Shown here: in pieces, positions 42,856 to 51,604 of the stretch | Layout of the letters: every line of letters starts with the position of its first letter | Position numbering within the stretch: the stretch's first letter is position 1 | Source: DATFVJ01 sp963727015 | GTDB taxonomy: Bacteria; Actinomycetota; Actinomycetes; Streptosporangiales; Streptosporangiaceae | Direction: 5' to 3' | Length of the DNA: 64,000 nucleotides | Assembly: GCA_963727015.1 (NCBI GenBank) | Contig: CAVSEV010000011.1 | Span: forward strand, 1 to 64,000 | Program-made: the position numbers and the translations under genes | Notes under the pieces: generated by a model | The model's database searches: none | What the model saw: only the letters and a program-made list of their open reading frames with translations | Told to the model about the DNA's origin: nothing

Positions 42856-42972
42856 GGCCAGCTCGGGCCGGCAGCATCCAGGTCCAGCTCGGCGCCTCGT
42901 AGACATCCCGCGCCGGGGACGTTTGGCTTCCTGTCGGCGAATGTCTGGCCAACCGCAGTCACTGGAGGTGCC

Positions 42973-43551
42973 ATGCCGAACGTATTCGAGGTTCTGGGCG
43001 AGGATCACGCCGAGGTCAAGTACATGCTGACCGTGCTGGAGGAAACCCCCCGCCAGTCGGCCGGGGCGACCGCGGATGTGCTGGACGCCCGCAAGCAGCT
43101 CGCTCAGCACCTGGTCATCGAGTCCTCCCGCCACGAGGCCTCCGAGGAACAGCACTTCTGGCCGGCCGTCCGCTCGCGGCTCGGCGACGGGGACCAGCTC
43201 GCCGATGAGGCGATCAGCCAGGAGAGCGAGGCCAAGGAGGTGCTGGCCAAGATCGACAAGCTGGAGGCGTCGGATCCGGAGTTCGACCAGCTGATCGGGG
43301 AGTTCATCCCGGCCGCCCGCCAGCACATCGAGTTCGAGGAAACCAGGGTCTGGCCCGGCCTGCGCCAGGCGCTCAGCGGGGCGGAGGCGCAGGAACTGGG
43401 CGAAAAGCTGCACAGGGCCAAGGAGCACGGTCCTACGCGGCCGCACCCGCACACTCCGGCGAACCCAGGCGTGCTCAAGGCCGCCGGACCAGCGGTCGCC
43501 GCCGCTGACAAGCTCCGGGATGCCGCCACCGGGCGAGGCCGGAGCAGCTAG
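42973..43551 (+). CDS. Hemerythrin HHE-domain protein (intact paralogue)
   Basis: A 192-residue protein beginning at ATG 42973 after GGAGGTGCC. Ligand motifs are LGEDHAEVKYML, ESSRHEASEEQHFWP and ARQHIEFEETRVWP, at the same positions as in the protein at 5345. The Pro-rich tail GPTRPHPHTPANPGVLKAAG is also conserved. It is followed 28 bases later by a DUF6582-like gene on the same strand, probably in one transcript. Confidence 0.86.
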   Translation: MPNVFEVLGEDHAEVKYMLTVLEETPRQSAGATADVLDARKQLAQHLVIESSRHEASEEQHFWPAVRSRLGDGDQLADEAISQESEAKEVLAKIDKLEASDPEFDQLIGEFIPAARQHIEFEETRVWPGLRQALSGAEAQELGEKLHRAKEHGPTRPHPHTPANPGVLKAAGPAVAAADKLRDAATGRGRSS

Positions 43552-43579
43552 CAGGCCGGACCAGTTGAGAGGAGAGGTG

Positions 43580-43939
43580 ATGGCCACCAACCGGCAGAAA
43601 GAAGCCGCCCGGCACAACATCGCCAAGGCGCAGCAGGCGCAAAGTGCCCGCGCGCACGGCGCAGACGTACCGCGCAGCGGCGAGGGGATGAGCACCGCAG
43701 AAAAAGACAGGCTGGCGGACCAGGAGTTCGCCTTCCCCAAGGAGCGCAAGGAGCCGCTGACCGACGCCTGGCACGTGCGCAACGCGATCGCTCGTTTCGA
43801 TCAGGTCGAAGGGGTCAGCGACGCGGACCGGAACGCGGCGTGGAAGCGGATCCTCGCTGCCGCGAAGCGTTATGACGTCGAGGTCTCCGCCTCCAGCTGG
43901 CGCGACCTGGCCAAAGGCGGCAAGGACCGCAACCGCTAG
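43580..43939 (+). CDS. DUF6582-like small protein
   Basis: A 119-residue protein starting at ATG 43580 after GAGAGGAGAGG. The N-terminus is basic and helical (RQKEAARHNIAKAQQAQSAR). The C-terminal half has STAEKDRLADQEFAFPKERK, PLTDAWHVRNAIARFDQVEG and DADRNAAWKRILAAAKRYDV, the pattern of DUF6582 (LP...FAFPKERKEPL.DA.HVRNA.ARF). The family is uncharacterised and is often beside stress proteins, as here with hemerythrin. Confidence 0.78.
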   Translation: MATNRQKEAARHNIAKAQQAQSARAHGADVPRSGEGMSTAEKDRLADQEFAFPKERKEPLTDAWHVRNAIARFDQVEGVSDADRNAAWKRILAAAKRYDVEVSASSWRDLAKGGKDRNR

Positions 43940-43957
43940 CCAGCCGGGCGCCGCGGG

Positions 43958-44401
43958 TCAGGCGCCGTGTAGCCGCACCACGGTGACGAAGAAGTTATCG
44001 ATCTGGCGGACCGCGTCCATGAACCGCTCGAATTCCACCGGCTTGCTGACGTACGCGTTGGCGTGCAGGGAGTAGTTGCGCAGCGCTCCTCCTCCGAGCG
44101 CGACTTTGTCAGGATCACGACCGGGATCACCGCAGGGCCGGGTCGGCCTTCAGCTCGGCCGGCACCTCCAGGCCGTCCCGCCGGGGCAGGTTCAGGTCGA
44201 GCATCATCAGGCCGGGCGGGGGGCGCCGGCGAACTCCCCGTCTCGGCGCACGAACCGCAGCGCCTGCTCGCCGTCGGTGACCACGTGCGGCGTGTTGCGG
44301 ATCTTGTAGTGGTCGAACGCCTGGCGGACGATCAGCGCGTCCCCGGGGTCGTCCTCGACCAGCAGCACGTCCACGATCTCAGTGTCCGCGTTATCCGTCA
44401 T
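43958..44401 (-). pseudogene. Response regulator (single receiver domain), frameshifted
   Basis: From ATG 44401 the frame has VDVLLVEDDPGDALIVRQAF and DGEQALRFVRRDGEFAGA, then breaks. Other frames continue LMMLDLNLPRRDGLEVPAEL with the phosphorylated Asp, IPVVILTKSRSEEE with the Thr and Lys-side region, and NAYVSKPVEFERFMDAVRQI with the conserved Lys, ending at 43958. This is a Rcp1-type receiver of about 145 residues with at least three indels. Its start overlaps the end of a histidine kinase relic. Confidence 0.75.
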
Positions 44402-45660
44402 CGGCGTCCTCGTTCTTCGGCAGGACCGGCGAAGATCCGCTCAGCGTACTCGGGCGGCACGCCGATGCCGTTGTCGGTCACCGAAAACTGCGCGCGTTGC
44501 TGAGCAGGTTCTGGAAGACCGTGGTGGCAGCGCGGCCTCGGCGCGGACCGCGTGCAGCTGAAGTTCCGCGGCGAAGACACGACCCGGGCTCGATGCTGAC
44601 CTGTGACTGCCGGATCGGCACGGAAAGGTTCGCCCGCCCCTGTTTCAGAGCCTCGGCGCTGGACACGGTCATCGTGCACGATCCGGCCGACGCGGCTGAA
44701 CGCCAGCGGGTCGTTGATCAGATCCTGCATCCGCTTGGCGCCGTCCACCGCGTACTGGATGTACAGGTCTGCCTTCTCATCCAGCTGGCCGGCGTACCGG
44801 CGCTGCAGTAGCCAGCAGAAGCTGGCCAACTTGCGCAGCGGCTCCCGCAGGTCGTGCGAGGCCACGTACGCGAACTGCTCCAGCTCGGCGTTGGACCGCT
44901 GCAGGTCCTGCGTCAGTACCCGCGGGTCGGTCTCGGCGGCCCGGGAGGCAGTCAGATCTGCCGTGATGCGCTCGCGCATCCGGTCCACGTCCGCACCCAG
45001 TTCCTGAGTCTCGCGGAAACCGCCGGCCTGCACGGCGTGTCCGAAATCGCCCTCGGCCACCAGCCCGGTGTCGACGGCAAGCTGGGAGATCGGCCGTACT
45101 ACGGCGCGGCGGATGGCCAGCGCGAACAGCGCTGATGACGATCAGGGCCAGCTCGATGCCGATGATCATGATTTCCACGGTGGTGACGGCGTTGTTGAGG
45201 TTCGCGACCGCCTGCTGCCGGAACCGGCTGATGTCATCCTGCAGCGTGGCGATCGCTGCGTGGATGGCGTCGAACTCTGCCTTGCCCGGTCGATCGCGGG
45301 GCTGACCACCGGTTTTCCGCTGGATCGCACCAGGGTGATCGTCGGCCTGGCGTATCGTGCCTGCCAGTCGCCGATCAGGCGGGTCGCGGCGGCGAGATGA
45401 CGGCGGCGGCCGGGCACGGCGGCCAGCAGGCCCGCGCAGCATGGCCTCAGCGTCCCGCTGCTCGGCAGCCCGCTGATATAAGGCTGCAGGAAGCTCTCGT
45501 TCGCGCTGAGTGCAGACCCGCGGACGCCGGTCTCCTGGTTGACCAGCGAGCCGATCGCGAACCCGATGACGGGGTCGGCCGCGGCCGTGGCCACCTTCTC
45601 GGACAGCGGCGCGCCGGTGCTGAACGGGACAGTAACCCGCGCAGGAGCGTCCAAACATGG
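44398..45660 (-). pseudogene. CHASE3/HAMP histidine kinase, multiply frameshifted
   Basis: In the 5' part, frames have SLVNQETGVRGSALSANESF and LQPYISGL, a CHASE3-type sensor motif, then FDAIHAAIATLQDDISRFRQ and a membrane helix (VEIMIIGIELALIVISAV). Next come AEGDFGHAVQAGGFRETQEL (HAMP end) and NAELEQFAYVASHDLREPLR, with the phosphorylated His. The ATPase domain is scrambled, with only VTDNGIGVPPEYAERIFA intact. At least five frame changes are needed. Together with the overlapping response regulator it was a two-component system. Confidence 0.75.
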
Positions 45661-45705
45661 CGCAAGCGGCGGCCGCATGGACCTTCGCCCGCTGGGTAGC
45701 AGCCG

Positions 45706-47469
45706 GTGATGCCCAAGTTTCACCCGCATGTGCTGCGTGACTACGCGCTGATCGCGGACGGGGAGCGGGGGGCGCTGGTCAGCCCCAGGGGCGACATCGT
45801 CTGGATGTGCGCCCCGCGGTGGGATTCGGACGCGGTCTTCTCCTCCCTGATCGGCGGCGACGGCGTCTACGCGGTCACGCCTGCCCGCGCGTTCGTCTGG
45901 GGCGGCTACTACGAGGAAGGCACGCTGATCTGGCGCAGCCGCTGGATCACCGTGAGCGGCGTCACCGAATGCCACGAAGCCCTCGCGTTCCCCGGCGCCC
46001 CCGGCCGTGTCGTGGTGCTCCGGCAGATCGTCGCCCGCACCTGCCCCGCGGAGGTGGAGATCGTCCTGGACCTGCGGGCCGGGTTCGGCCGGCACGGCCT
46101 GCGGTCGGTCAAGCGCGACGACCACGGCGCCTGGAGCGGCCGGGCCGGCGACCTGCACGTGCGCTGGTCCGGCGACGTGGCCGAGGCGAAGGTCCACCGC
46201 GCCGGGCCGGGTTCCGTGCTGACCCTGAACCTGACCGTGCCCGCCGGGGACCGCCGTGATCTCGTGCTGGAGCTGTCCGCCGAGCCGTTGCGCGATGAGC
46301 CATCGGACGCGATCCAGCTATGGAGCGCCACGCGGGAACGGTGGGCGCGGGCCGCGCCGCAGCTGGACGGCGTCGTCGCCGCGCGCGACGCCCGGCACGC
46401 GCAGGTGGTGCTGCGCGGGCTGACCAGCCCGGGCGGCGGGATGGTCGCGGCCGCTACCACCAGCCTGCCCGAGCGGGCCGAGGAGGGACGCAACTACGAC
46501 TACCGGTACGCCTGGATCCGGGACCAGGTCTACGCCGGCCGGGCGGCGGCCGCAGCGGGCTGCTATTCCCTTCTCGACGACGCTGTGCGGTTCATCTCCG
46601 GCCGGCTGCACGACGACGGCCCGAGGCTGGTCCCGGCCTACACCGTGGACGGCGGCCCGGTGCCGGACCAGCGCCGGCTCAACCTGCCCGGCTATCCCGG
46701 CGGGTTTGACCTGGCCGGGAATTGGGTCAACCGGCAGTTCCAGCTCGACGCCCTCGGCGAGTCGCTGCTCCTGCTGACGGCCGCGGGCGAGCACGACCGG
46801 CTGGACTCCGACGGCCGGAAGGCGGCCGAAATCGCCGCCGACGCGATCGCGCAGCGCTGGCGCGAGGATGATGCCGGGATATGGGAGATCGACAACCAGC
46901 CGTGGACGCACAGCCGGCTGATCTGCGCGGCCGGGCTCCGGGCTGCGGCCCGGACCTGCACCACCGAACCGCAGGCCGCGGAGTGGTCCGGGCTCGCCGA
47001 CGTCATCCTGGCGGACACCGCGCAGCACGCGGTGCATCCGTCCGGGCGGTGGCAGCGCTCCCCTGGCGACCCGGGCCTGGACGCCGCGCTGCTGATGCTG
47101 CCCGTCCGCGGGGGCGTGGCGGCCGACGATCCCCGCAGCGTCGCGACGCTGCGCGCCTACCTGGCCGAGCTGACCCAGGACGGCTACGGCTACCGGTTCC
47201 GCCATGACGAACGGCCGCTGGGCGACGCCGAGGGCGCGTTCCTGCTGTGCGGGTTCGTCCTGGCGCTGGCCCTGCAGCAGCAGGGTCAGGAGCTTGAGGC
47301 CGCGCGCTGGTTCGAGCGCAACCGGGCCGCGTGCGGCTCGCCCGGCCTGTACGCCGAGGAGTACGACGTCGCCGAGCGCCAGCTGCGGGGCAACCTGCCG
47401 CAGGCGTTCGTGCACGCGATGCTCCTGGAGTGCGCCGCCCGGCTGGCGTCGCCCTGGCACGAGCTGTGA
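45706..47469 (+). CDS. Glycoside hydrolase family 15 protein (glucoamylase/trehalase-like)
   Basis: A 587-residue protein; GTG 45706 and ATG 45709 are adjacent possible starts. An N-terminal beta domain (HVLRDYALIADGERGALVSP, GDIVWMCAPRWDSDAVFSSL, GGDGVYAVTP) precedes the (alpha/alpha)6 barrel. The barrel carries GRNYDYRYAWIRDQVYAGRA, with the conserved RYAWIRD, and YTVDGGPVPDQRRLNLPGYP, and toward the end LYAEEYDVAERQLRGNLPQA, with the Glu-Glu region near the second catalytic acid. GH15 enzymes release glucose from alpha-glucans or trehalose. It is followed by an SDR gene 38 bases later on the same strand. A short remnant of a paralogue lies at 22329. Confidence 0.88.
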   Translation: MMPKFHPHVLRDYALIADGERGALVSPRGDIVWMCAPRWDSDAVFSSLIGGDGVYAVTPARAFVWGGYYEEGTLIWRSRWITVSGVTECHEALAFPGAPGRVVVLRQIVARTCPAEVEIVLDLRAGFGRHGLRSVKRDDHGAWSGRAGDLHVRWSGDVAEAKVHRAGPGSVLTLNLTVPAGDRRDLVLELSAEPLRDEPSDAIQLWSATRERWARAAPQLDGVVAARDARHAQVVLRGLTSPGGGMVAAATTSLPERAEEGRNYDYRYAWIRDQVYAGRAAAAAGCYSLLDDAVRFISGRLHDDGPRLVPAYTVDGGPVPDQRRLNLPGYPGGFDLAGNWVNRQFQLDALGESLLLLTAAGEHDRLDSDGRKAAEIAADAIAQRWREDDAGIWEIDNQPWTHSRLICAAGLRAAARTCTTEPQAAEWSGLADVILADTAQHAVHPSGRWQRSPGDPGLDAALLMLPVRGGVAADDPRSVATLRAYLAELTQDGYGYRFRHDERPLGDAEGAFLLCGFVLALALQQQGQELEAARWFERNRAACGSPGLYAEEYDVAERQLRGNLPQAFVHAMLLECAARLASPWHEL

Positions 47470-47507
47470 CCGGACGACACACAACTAACGAAGGAGGACA
47501 CAGGTCC

Positions 47508-48518
47508 ATGACTCAGACAGTGGTGATCACCGGGGCCAGCGCCGGCATCGGCCGCGCGACGGCCCGGCTCTACGGCGAGCGCGGGGCCAACGTCGGGCTG
47601 ATCGCGCGCGGCCAGGCCGGCCTGGACGGCGCGGTCAGGAACGTCGAGGACGCGGGCGGTAAGGCGCTGGCGATCTGCGCCGACGTATCGGACTTCGCGC
47701 AGGTGCAGGACGCCGCGCGGCAGGTCGAGGAGTTCTTCGGCCCGATCGACGTCTGGATCAACGACGCATTCACCTCGGTGTTCTCGCCGTTCGCGGAGAT
47801 CTCGGCCGAGGAGTTCCGGCGGGTGACCGAGGTCAGCTACCTCGGCTTCGTGCACGGGACCATGGTGGCGCTGGCGCTGATGAAACCCCGCGGGCACGGC
47901 ACGATCGTGCAGGTCGGGTCCGCGCTGGGATCGCGGAGCATCCCGCTGCAGTCCGCCTACTGCGGCGCCAAGCACGCGATCAACGGGTTCACGTCCTCGC
48001 TGCGCTGCGAGCTGCTGCACGAGGGCTCGGGCGTGCACGTCACGGTGGCGCAGATGCCGGCCGTGAACACGCCGCAGTTCTCCTGGGTGCGCTCGCGGCT
48101 GCCTCGGCACCCCCAGCCGGTCCCCCCGATCTACCAGCCCGAGGTGGCCGCGCGCGGCGTGCTGTTCGCCGCCGAGCACCCCCGCCGGAGGCAGTACTGG
48201 GTCGGCGCGAGCACCGCGGCTACCGTCGTGGCCAACAAGTTCGCGCCCGCCCTGCTGGACCGGTACCTGGCCCGGACCGGCTACGATTCCCAGCAGACCG
48301 CCCAGCCCGTGGACAACCGCCGGCCGGACAACCTGTACCAGCCGATCGACGGCCCGGGCGGCCGGGATCACAGCGCGCACGGGGTGTTTGACGACAGGTC
48401 GCACGCGCGCAGCGGGCAGCTGTGGCTGGACGAGCACCCGCACGTAGTGGCCGGGCTGGCCGCGGGCGCGGCGATCGCCGCCGGGATCGTGGCGACGTGG
48501 CGGGCCCGGCACCGGTGA
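47508..48518 (+). CDS. SDR family oxidoreductase with a C-terminal membrane tail
   Basis: A 336-residue protein, about 90 longer than a classical SDR. The ATG at 47508 has AAGGAGGA upstream. It shows TVVITGASAGIGRATARLYG, INDAFTSVFSPF (replacing NNAG), and SIPLQSAYCGAKHAINGFTS with an intact YxxxK. The extension contains YWVGASTAATVVANKFAPAL and ends in a hydrophobic segment (HVVAGLAAGAAIAAGIVATW) with a basic tail, which should anchor it to the membrane. The GTG of the next gene overlaps its stop. A degraded copy is at 14363-15400. Confidence 0.88.
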   Translation: MTQTVVITGASAGIGRATARLYGERGANVGLIARGQAGLDGAVRNVEDAGGKALAICADVSDFAQVQDAARQVEEFFGPIDVWINDAFTSVFSPFAEISAEEFRRVTEVSYLGFVHGTMVALALMKPRGHGTIVQVGSALGSRSIPLQSAYCGAKHAINGFTSSLRCELLHEGSGVHVTVAQMPAVNTPQFSWVRSRLPRHPQPVPPIYQPEVAARGVLFAAEHPRRRQYWVGASTAATVVANKFAPALLDRYLARTGYDSQQTAQPVDNRRPDNLYQPIDGPGGRDHSAHGVFDDRSHARSGQLWLDEHPHVVAGLAAGAAIAAGIVATWRARHR

Positions 48519-48877
48519 GCGCGGTGAGCTTAGCCCCGGGGGGCCTGCTCCAGGTGGTCCGAGCGGGTTACGGCGGCGCCCTGCTGACCGTTCCGGGGCC
48601 GGTGATCCGCCTGGCCACCGCCCGGCCGGCGGCCCCTCGCGCCCGCGCCGTGGCCCGGGTGCTGGGCGCCCGCCACCTGCTGCAGGCCGCGCTGACCACC
48701 GCCGCCGCGTCGAGCCGCCCGTCGCTGGGGATCGGCGCGGCCATCGACCTGATCCACGCCGCGTCGATGACCGCGCTCGCGCTGGCCGACCGGCAGGCGC
48801 GGCGCCTCAGCCTGTCCGACGCGATGATCGAGAGCGCGTTCGCCACTGCCGGCGCGTCGGCGGCCCGCGCCGACTAA
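48515..48877 (+). CDS. Conserved hypothetical protein coupled to the SDR
   Basis: A 120-residue protein from GTG 48515, overlapping the SDR stop (GTGA). It reads LLQVVRAGYGGALLTVPGPV, ARVLGARHLLQAALTTAAAS, GIGAAIDLIHAASMTALALA and SLSDAMIESAFATAGAS. Two or three helices are moderately hydrophobic, so it may associate with the membrane next to the SDR tail. The pair is conserved: a degraded paralogue at 13845 also follows an SDR tail. Function unknown. Confidence 0.72.
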   Translation: MSAVSLAPGGLLQVVRAGYGGALLTVPGPVIRLATARPAAPRARAVARVLGARHLLQAALTTAAASSRPSLGIGAAIDLIHAASMTALALADRQARRLSLSDAMIESAFATAGASAARAD

Positions 48878-49039
48878 GCCGCGCCGCACCATCCAGGCCG
48901 GCCCGCACCTTTCGTTCGGCCGGGCCGGGCGGGCCGCCCACCTGGGTCGCGCACACTTCGTTGTGGCCCGAAGTAGTGATGGCCAAAGATGGATTCATGG
49001 AGACCATCGAGCTACAGCGGACCGAGGCGCGGCCGACGT

Positions 49040-49500
49040 CAAGCCTGATCCTGCATGTGGCCGGTCGCCTGGGTCAGTCTCGCCCGCTGCCGGGCCCCGT
49101 CCAGGATCTCATCGAGCCCGGCGGCCGACAGCGGGCGGCCGCGGCGGGGGCCCTTGAGGACGACGAACACCTGGCCGGTGGGGTCTGCGCCGGCCGCGCC
49201 CGGTCGAGGTAGCGGGCCAGAGTGGTGAAGAACCGGGCCGCCACCGGGACGATCCGCTCGTGCCCGCCCCTTGCCGGCGGCGATGAACAGCGGCCGGTCG
49301 GCCAGGTGCACATCGGCCAGCCGCAGCCCGAGCACCTCGCAGCGGCGAAGGCCGCCCAGCAGCATGGCCTCCACTATCGCCTGGTCCCGGTCGGTGCGCA
49401 GCGCCGCCAGCAGCGCGACCGCCTCGGGCGGGGCCAGCACCCGCGGCAGAGTCCGCGGCGTGCGGATCAGCGGAGCCCGTCCCCGCCGCCCGCAGACGGC
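49040..49500 (-). pseudogene. Tyrosine recombinase (integrase) remnant
   Basis: The minus strand reads RTLPRVLAPPEAVALLAALR, AIVEAMLLGGLRRCEVLGLR, LADVHLADRPLFIAAGKG and in a shifted frame GGHERIVPVAARFFTTLARY, then VFVVLKGPRRGRPLSAAGLD. The first catalytic Arg (GLRRCEV) is present. The frame ends at about TQATGH, before the HxxR and Tyr motifs. One frameshift lies near 49255. Confidence 0.7.
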
Positions 49501-49635
49501 GGGGCGGCGGGGCGGCAGGTGACCGGCCCGGCCGGCACCGGGCTGGTCGTCACCGCTCCCCGTGCGGCCAGGCACCGCTACTTGCCGGCTCGACTTGGGA
49601 CAACTTTCCGCTACCGAGGTCAGGAAGGGTAGGAC

Positions 49636-49740
49636 GTGGAGGGCAGCAGCGAGCGACTGCTCACCCCCGGAGAGGTCGCCGCCCTCTTCCGGGTTGATCC
49701 CAAGACCGTCACCCGGTGGGCCGCGCCGGGCCGGATCATG
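49636..49740 (+). pseudogene. BldC-like MerR-family HTH remnant
   Basis: From GTG 49636, preceded by GGAAGGG, the frame reads ERLLTPGEVAALFRVDPKTV followed by TRWAAPGRI. This is the N-terminal half of a BldC-type DNA-binding domain (LLTP.EVA..FRVDPKTVTRWA..G). The rest of the domain, starting with LTSIRTLGGHRRY in BldC, is replaced by transposase sequence. Confidence 0.6.
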
Positions 49741-50100
49741 GCACCGGTGCCGCTCGTCGTCGTGGCGCAGCAGCACCTGCGCGACGGCCAGGCACACCAA
49801 CGGCCTCATGGTGCGGCCCGGCGTGAGGTGTCCAAGGACGCCGAACTTCTGGTGCTCCGGCACGAGAACGCGGTGCTGCGCCGCCAGATCTGCCGGGTCC
49901 GCTACCAGCCAGCCGACCGGCTGCGGCTCGCGGCGCTGTCCCGGCTGATCCCAGCGCCGATGGGACGTGGTGTTCGCGGTGACCCCGGCAACGCTGCTGG
50001 CCTGTCACCGGCGACTGTCACGCCGATCCGGCCACAACACCCGAGCCTGTCGACTGCGGTCCGCGGCGCGGCCGACTCCTGGCCGGCGGCTGAAACCCTA
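49741..50100 (+). pseudogene. Transposase N-terminal remnant fused to the BldC-like fragment
   Basis: In frame with the BldC piece the sequence continues LRDGQAHQRPHGAARREVSK, DAELLVLRHENAVLRRQICR and RYQPADRLRLAALSRLIP. In the next frame it reads RWDVVFAVTPATLLACHRRL. This is the leucine-zipper-like start of integrase-core transposases (AELLVLRHENAVLRRQ....Y.PADR...AALSRLIPR..W). The catalytic core is absent. Confidence 0.65.
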
Positions 50101-50276
50101 GCCGCACGCCCGCGCCAGATTTTCCATTCCCGCTCGGCCGGGTTATTTCGGTGCAGAAGGGAAGACGCAACTAAACCATCACGCCCTAGACGGAGGGGAC
50201 GCCGCCGCGACACGGCCGACGATAGGTCCACGAGCCGCGGCCAGGTTCTCGTTCCGCCAGTCAGGAGAGATGACCA

Positions 50277-50585
50277 ATGACAGCGACCGAGACTGGCCAC
50301 CTCACCGGCACCGCCGACGAGGACTACCACCTGATCTGGTACACGGAGGCATGCCTGAGGACAGCCCTGCAGCTGGAGACCTTCATTCAGGACGCCGAGC
50401 GCACTGGCGACACCGAACTTGCTGAGTTCTTCCGCAAGGCCCAGGCGGACAGCGGCAAGGGCGCAGCTCTCGGCAAGCAGCTGCTGCGCTCCAGGCTGCG
50501 GGCTGAGGTACTCCGGCGGCGGCAGGCGCAAGCGTGCACCAGCGACGCCGAGACGGAACAAGATCTTCTTATCGCGTACCTGTGA
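50277..50585 (+). CDS. Conserved hypothetical helical protein
   Basis: A 102-residue protein with AGGAGAG before ATG 50277. It reads HLTGTADEDYHLIWYTEACL, RTALQLETFIQDAERTGDTE and LAEFFRKAQADSGKGAALGK, two or three amphipathic helices with a pattern like small ferritin-like or coiled-coil stress proteins of streptomycetes. I do not know a function. It is one of the few intact genes between mobile-element fragments. Confidence 0.65.
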   Translation: MTATETGHLTGTADEDYHLIWYTEACLRTALQLETFIQDAERTGDTELAEFFRKAQADSGKGAALGKQLLRSRLRAEVLRRRQAQACTSDAETEQDLLIAYL

Positions 50586-50774
50586 CCCTGCTGCGGCGCG
50601 GCCACCAACCGCGCCTGGTCTGCGATGTCCTGGTCCCAGATATGGCAGCCCCCTGTTCTCGAGCGCCGGAGTCGGCGGATGCTGAATCTAGACCGCGCGA
50701 ACCTACCTGGGCGACATGATTGCGGCCAGGGCCGCAGCAGTCGGCGCTCACGACCATGGGAACCGACGCACGTC
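50586..50774. other. No recognisable gene
   Basis: Short region after the hypothetical gene that leads into transposon AAA-gene debris. Nothing identified. Confidence 0.35.
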
Positions 50775-50945
50775 TGACGGTTCTCCTCCCAGTCATCGGC
50801 CAGCCCCGCCATAGCATTTGGACTCCGGCCGTCCTGGCCGCCCTCGAGCAGCGCGTCGCCCTCCGCTACACCATGTCCCCCATGACCAGCACCGAGACCA
50901 CTAGCTACGTCACCCACCACCTCAAGCTGGCCCCGTTGACTGAAC
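50775..50945 (+). pseudogene. Remnant of a transposon AAA ATPase (ExeA/TniB-like)
   Basis: The plus strand reads LLPVIGQPRHSIWTPAVLAA followed by LEQRVALRYTMSPMTSTETT and SYVTHHLKLA. This is the sensor and lid region of the AAA proteins that accompany DDE transposons (LI.GQP.LR.......L.QR..LRY...PM...ET..Y..HHL..AG). Only about 55 residues remain. It is related to the AAA relic at 52241-52659. Confidence 0.6.
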
Positions 50946-50957
50946 TACCGGTGTGTC

Positions 50958-51212
50958 GTGCCCAGATCCGGGGACAGCGGCCCAGCCGCGTCGCTACCTT
51001 CCGTGATCGTGATCTCACAGGACGACGTGCCCCGGGATCTGTCCGCGCTGGTTGTCCCGCGCACTGGCGAGCTCCGCGAGACCGGGGACCCGTGGGAGCC
51101 TTATCAGCTGCTTGACGCCGAGGGTGTGGTCGTCACCCCGGTCGTGGCCTCCTTTCGGGACCTGCAGGGAGCCGGGCGGGCCGCCGTCACGCAGCGTTCG
51201 TATGGGATGTAA
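50958..51212 (+). pseudogene. N-terminal remnant of a second tyrosine recombinase
   Basis: The frame reads DVPRDLSALVVPRTGELRET, GDPWEPYQLLDAEGVVVTPV and ASFRDLQGAGRAAVTQRSYG before a stop at 51212. The pattern VVPRTGELV.TGD..EPFRL.D..G..V.PV..F.RDLQA.GR...T.RSYGMDLLRW is the start of a large actinobacterial integrase family. It ends at exactly RSYGM, where a palindrome (51210-51229) begins. Confidence 0.6.
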
Positions 51213-51229
51213 TGCCGACGTCGGCATTA
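51210..51229. repeat. Perfect 20-bp palindrome
   Basis: taatgccgacgtcggcatta at 51210-51229 is its own reverse complement. It sits at the abrupt end of an integrase fragment. Its half (atgccgacgt) recurs at 52127-52136 in the direct sense and, with one change (atgccgatgt), at 52151-52160. It could be fused transposon ends or an operator. Confidence 0.8.
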
Positions 51230-51604
51230 ATGGGCTTATGCCGCCCGCCCGGTTGTGCCGCTGGTGGACTGGAAATTGCTGGCTGGATGGTCTGTCAGTC
51301 CTTGCGGTATCGGCATAATAGTTGCCCTCTTACGTATAGTGACTGCTCCAATTCTCTTAGTCACCGTTGCCTTTGTCGATCGCTGCCGGGAGGCAACCAT
51401 GACGAGCAGGCAACGAGCAGGTCATCCGTCTCGGACGCAGGTGAGCGGGCCGTTAGCCCGAAGTTCCCCCGAGCCGATTGGGCCGACGCGTTTGACCAGG
51501 TTGTGGAGCCCTTGATCACGGAGATTACATGTCTACGTAGTCATGAGCTGAGGCTGTTTCACCTGGTCAGCGCCCATATCGGTTCCCCGCCGGGGGGAAC
51601 TACG
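51230..51604. other. No recognisable gene
   Basis: About 375 bases with lower GC than its surroundings (runs such as ttgccctcttacgtatagtg and caattctcttagtcacc). Short frames are present without family matches. The base composition suggests DNA from another source or an A/T-rich regulatory region. Confidence 0.35.
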
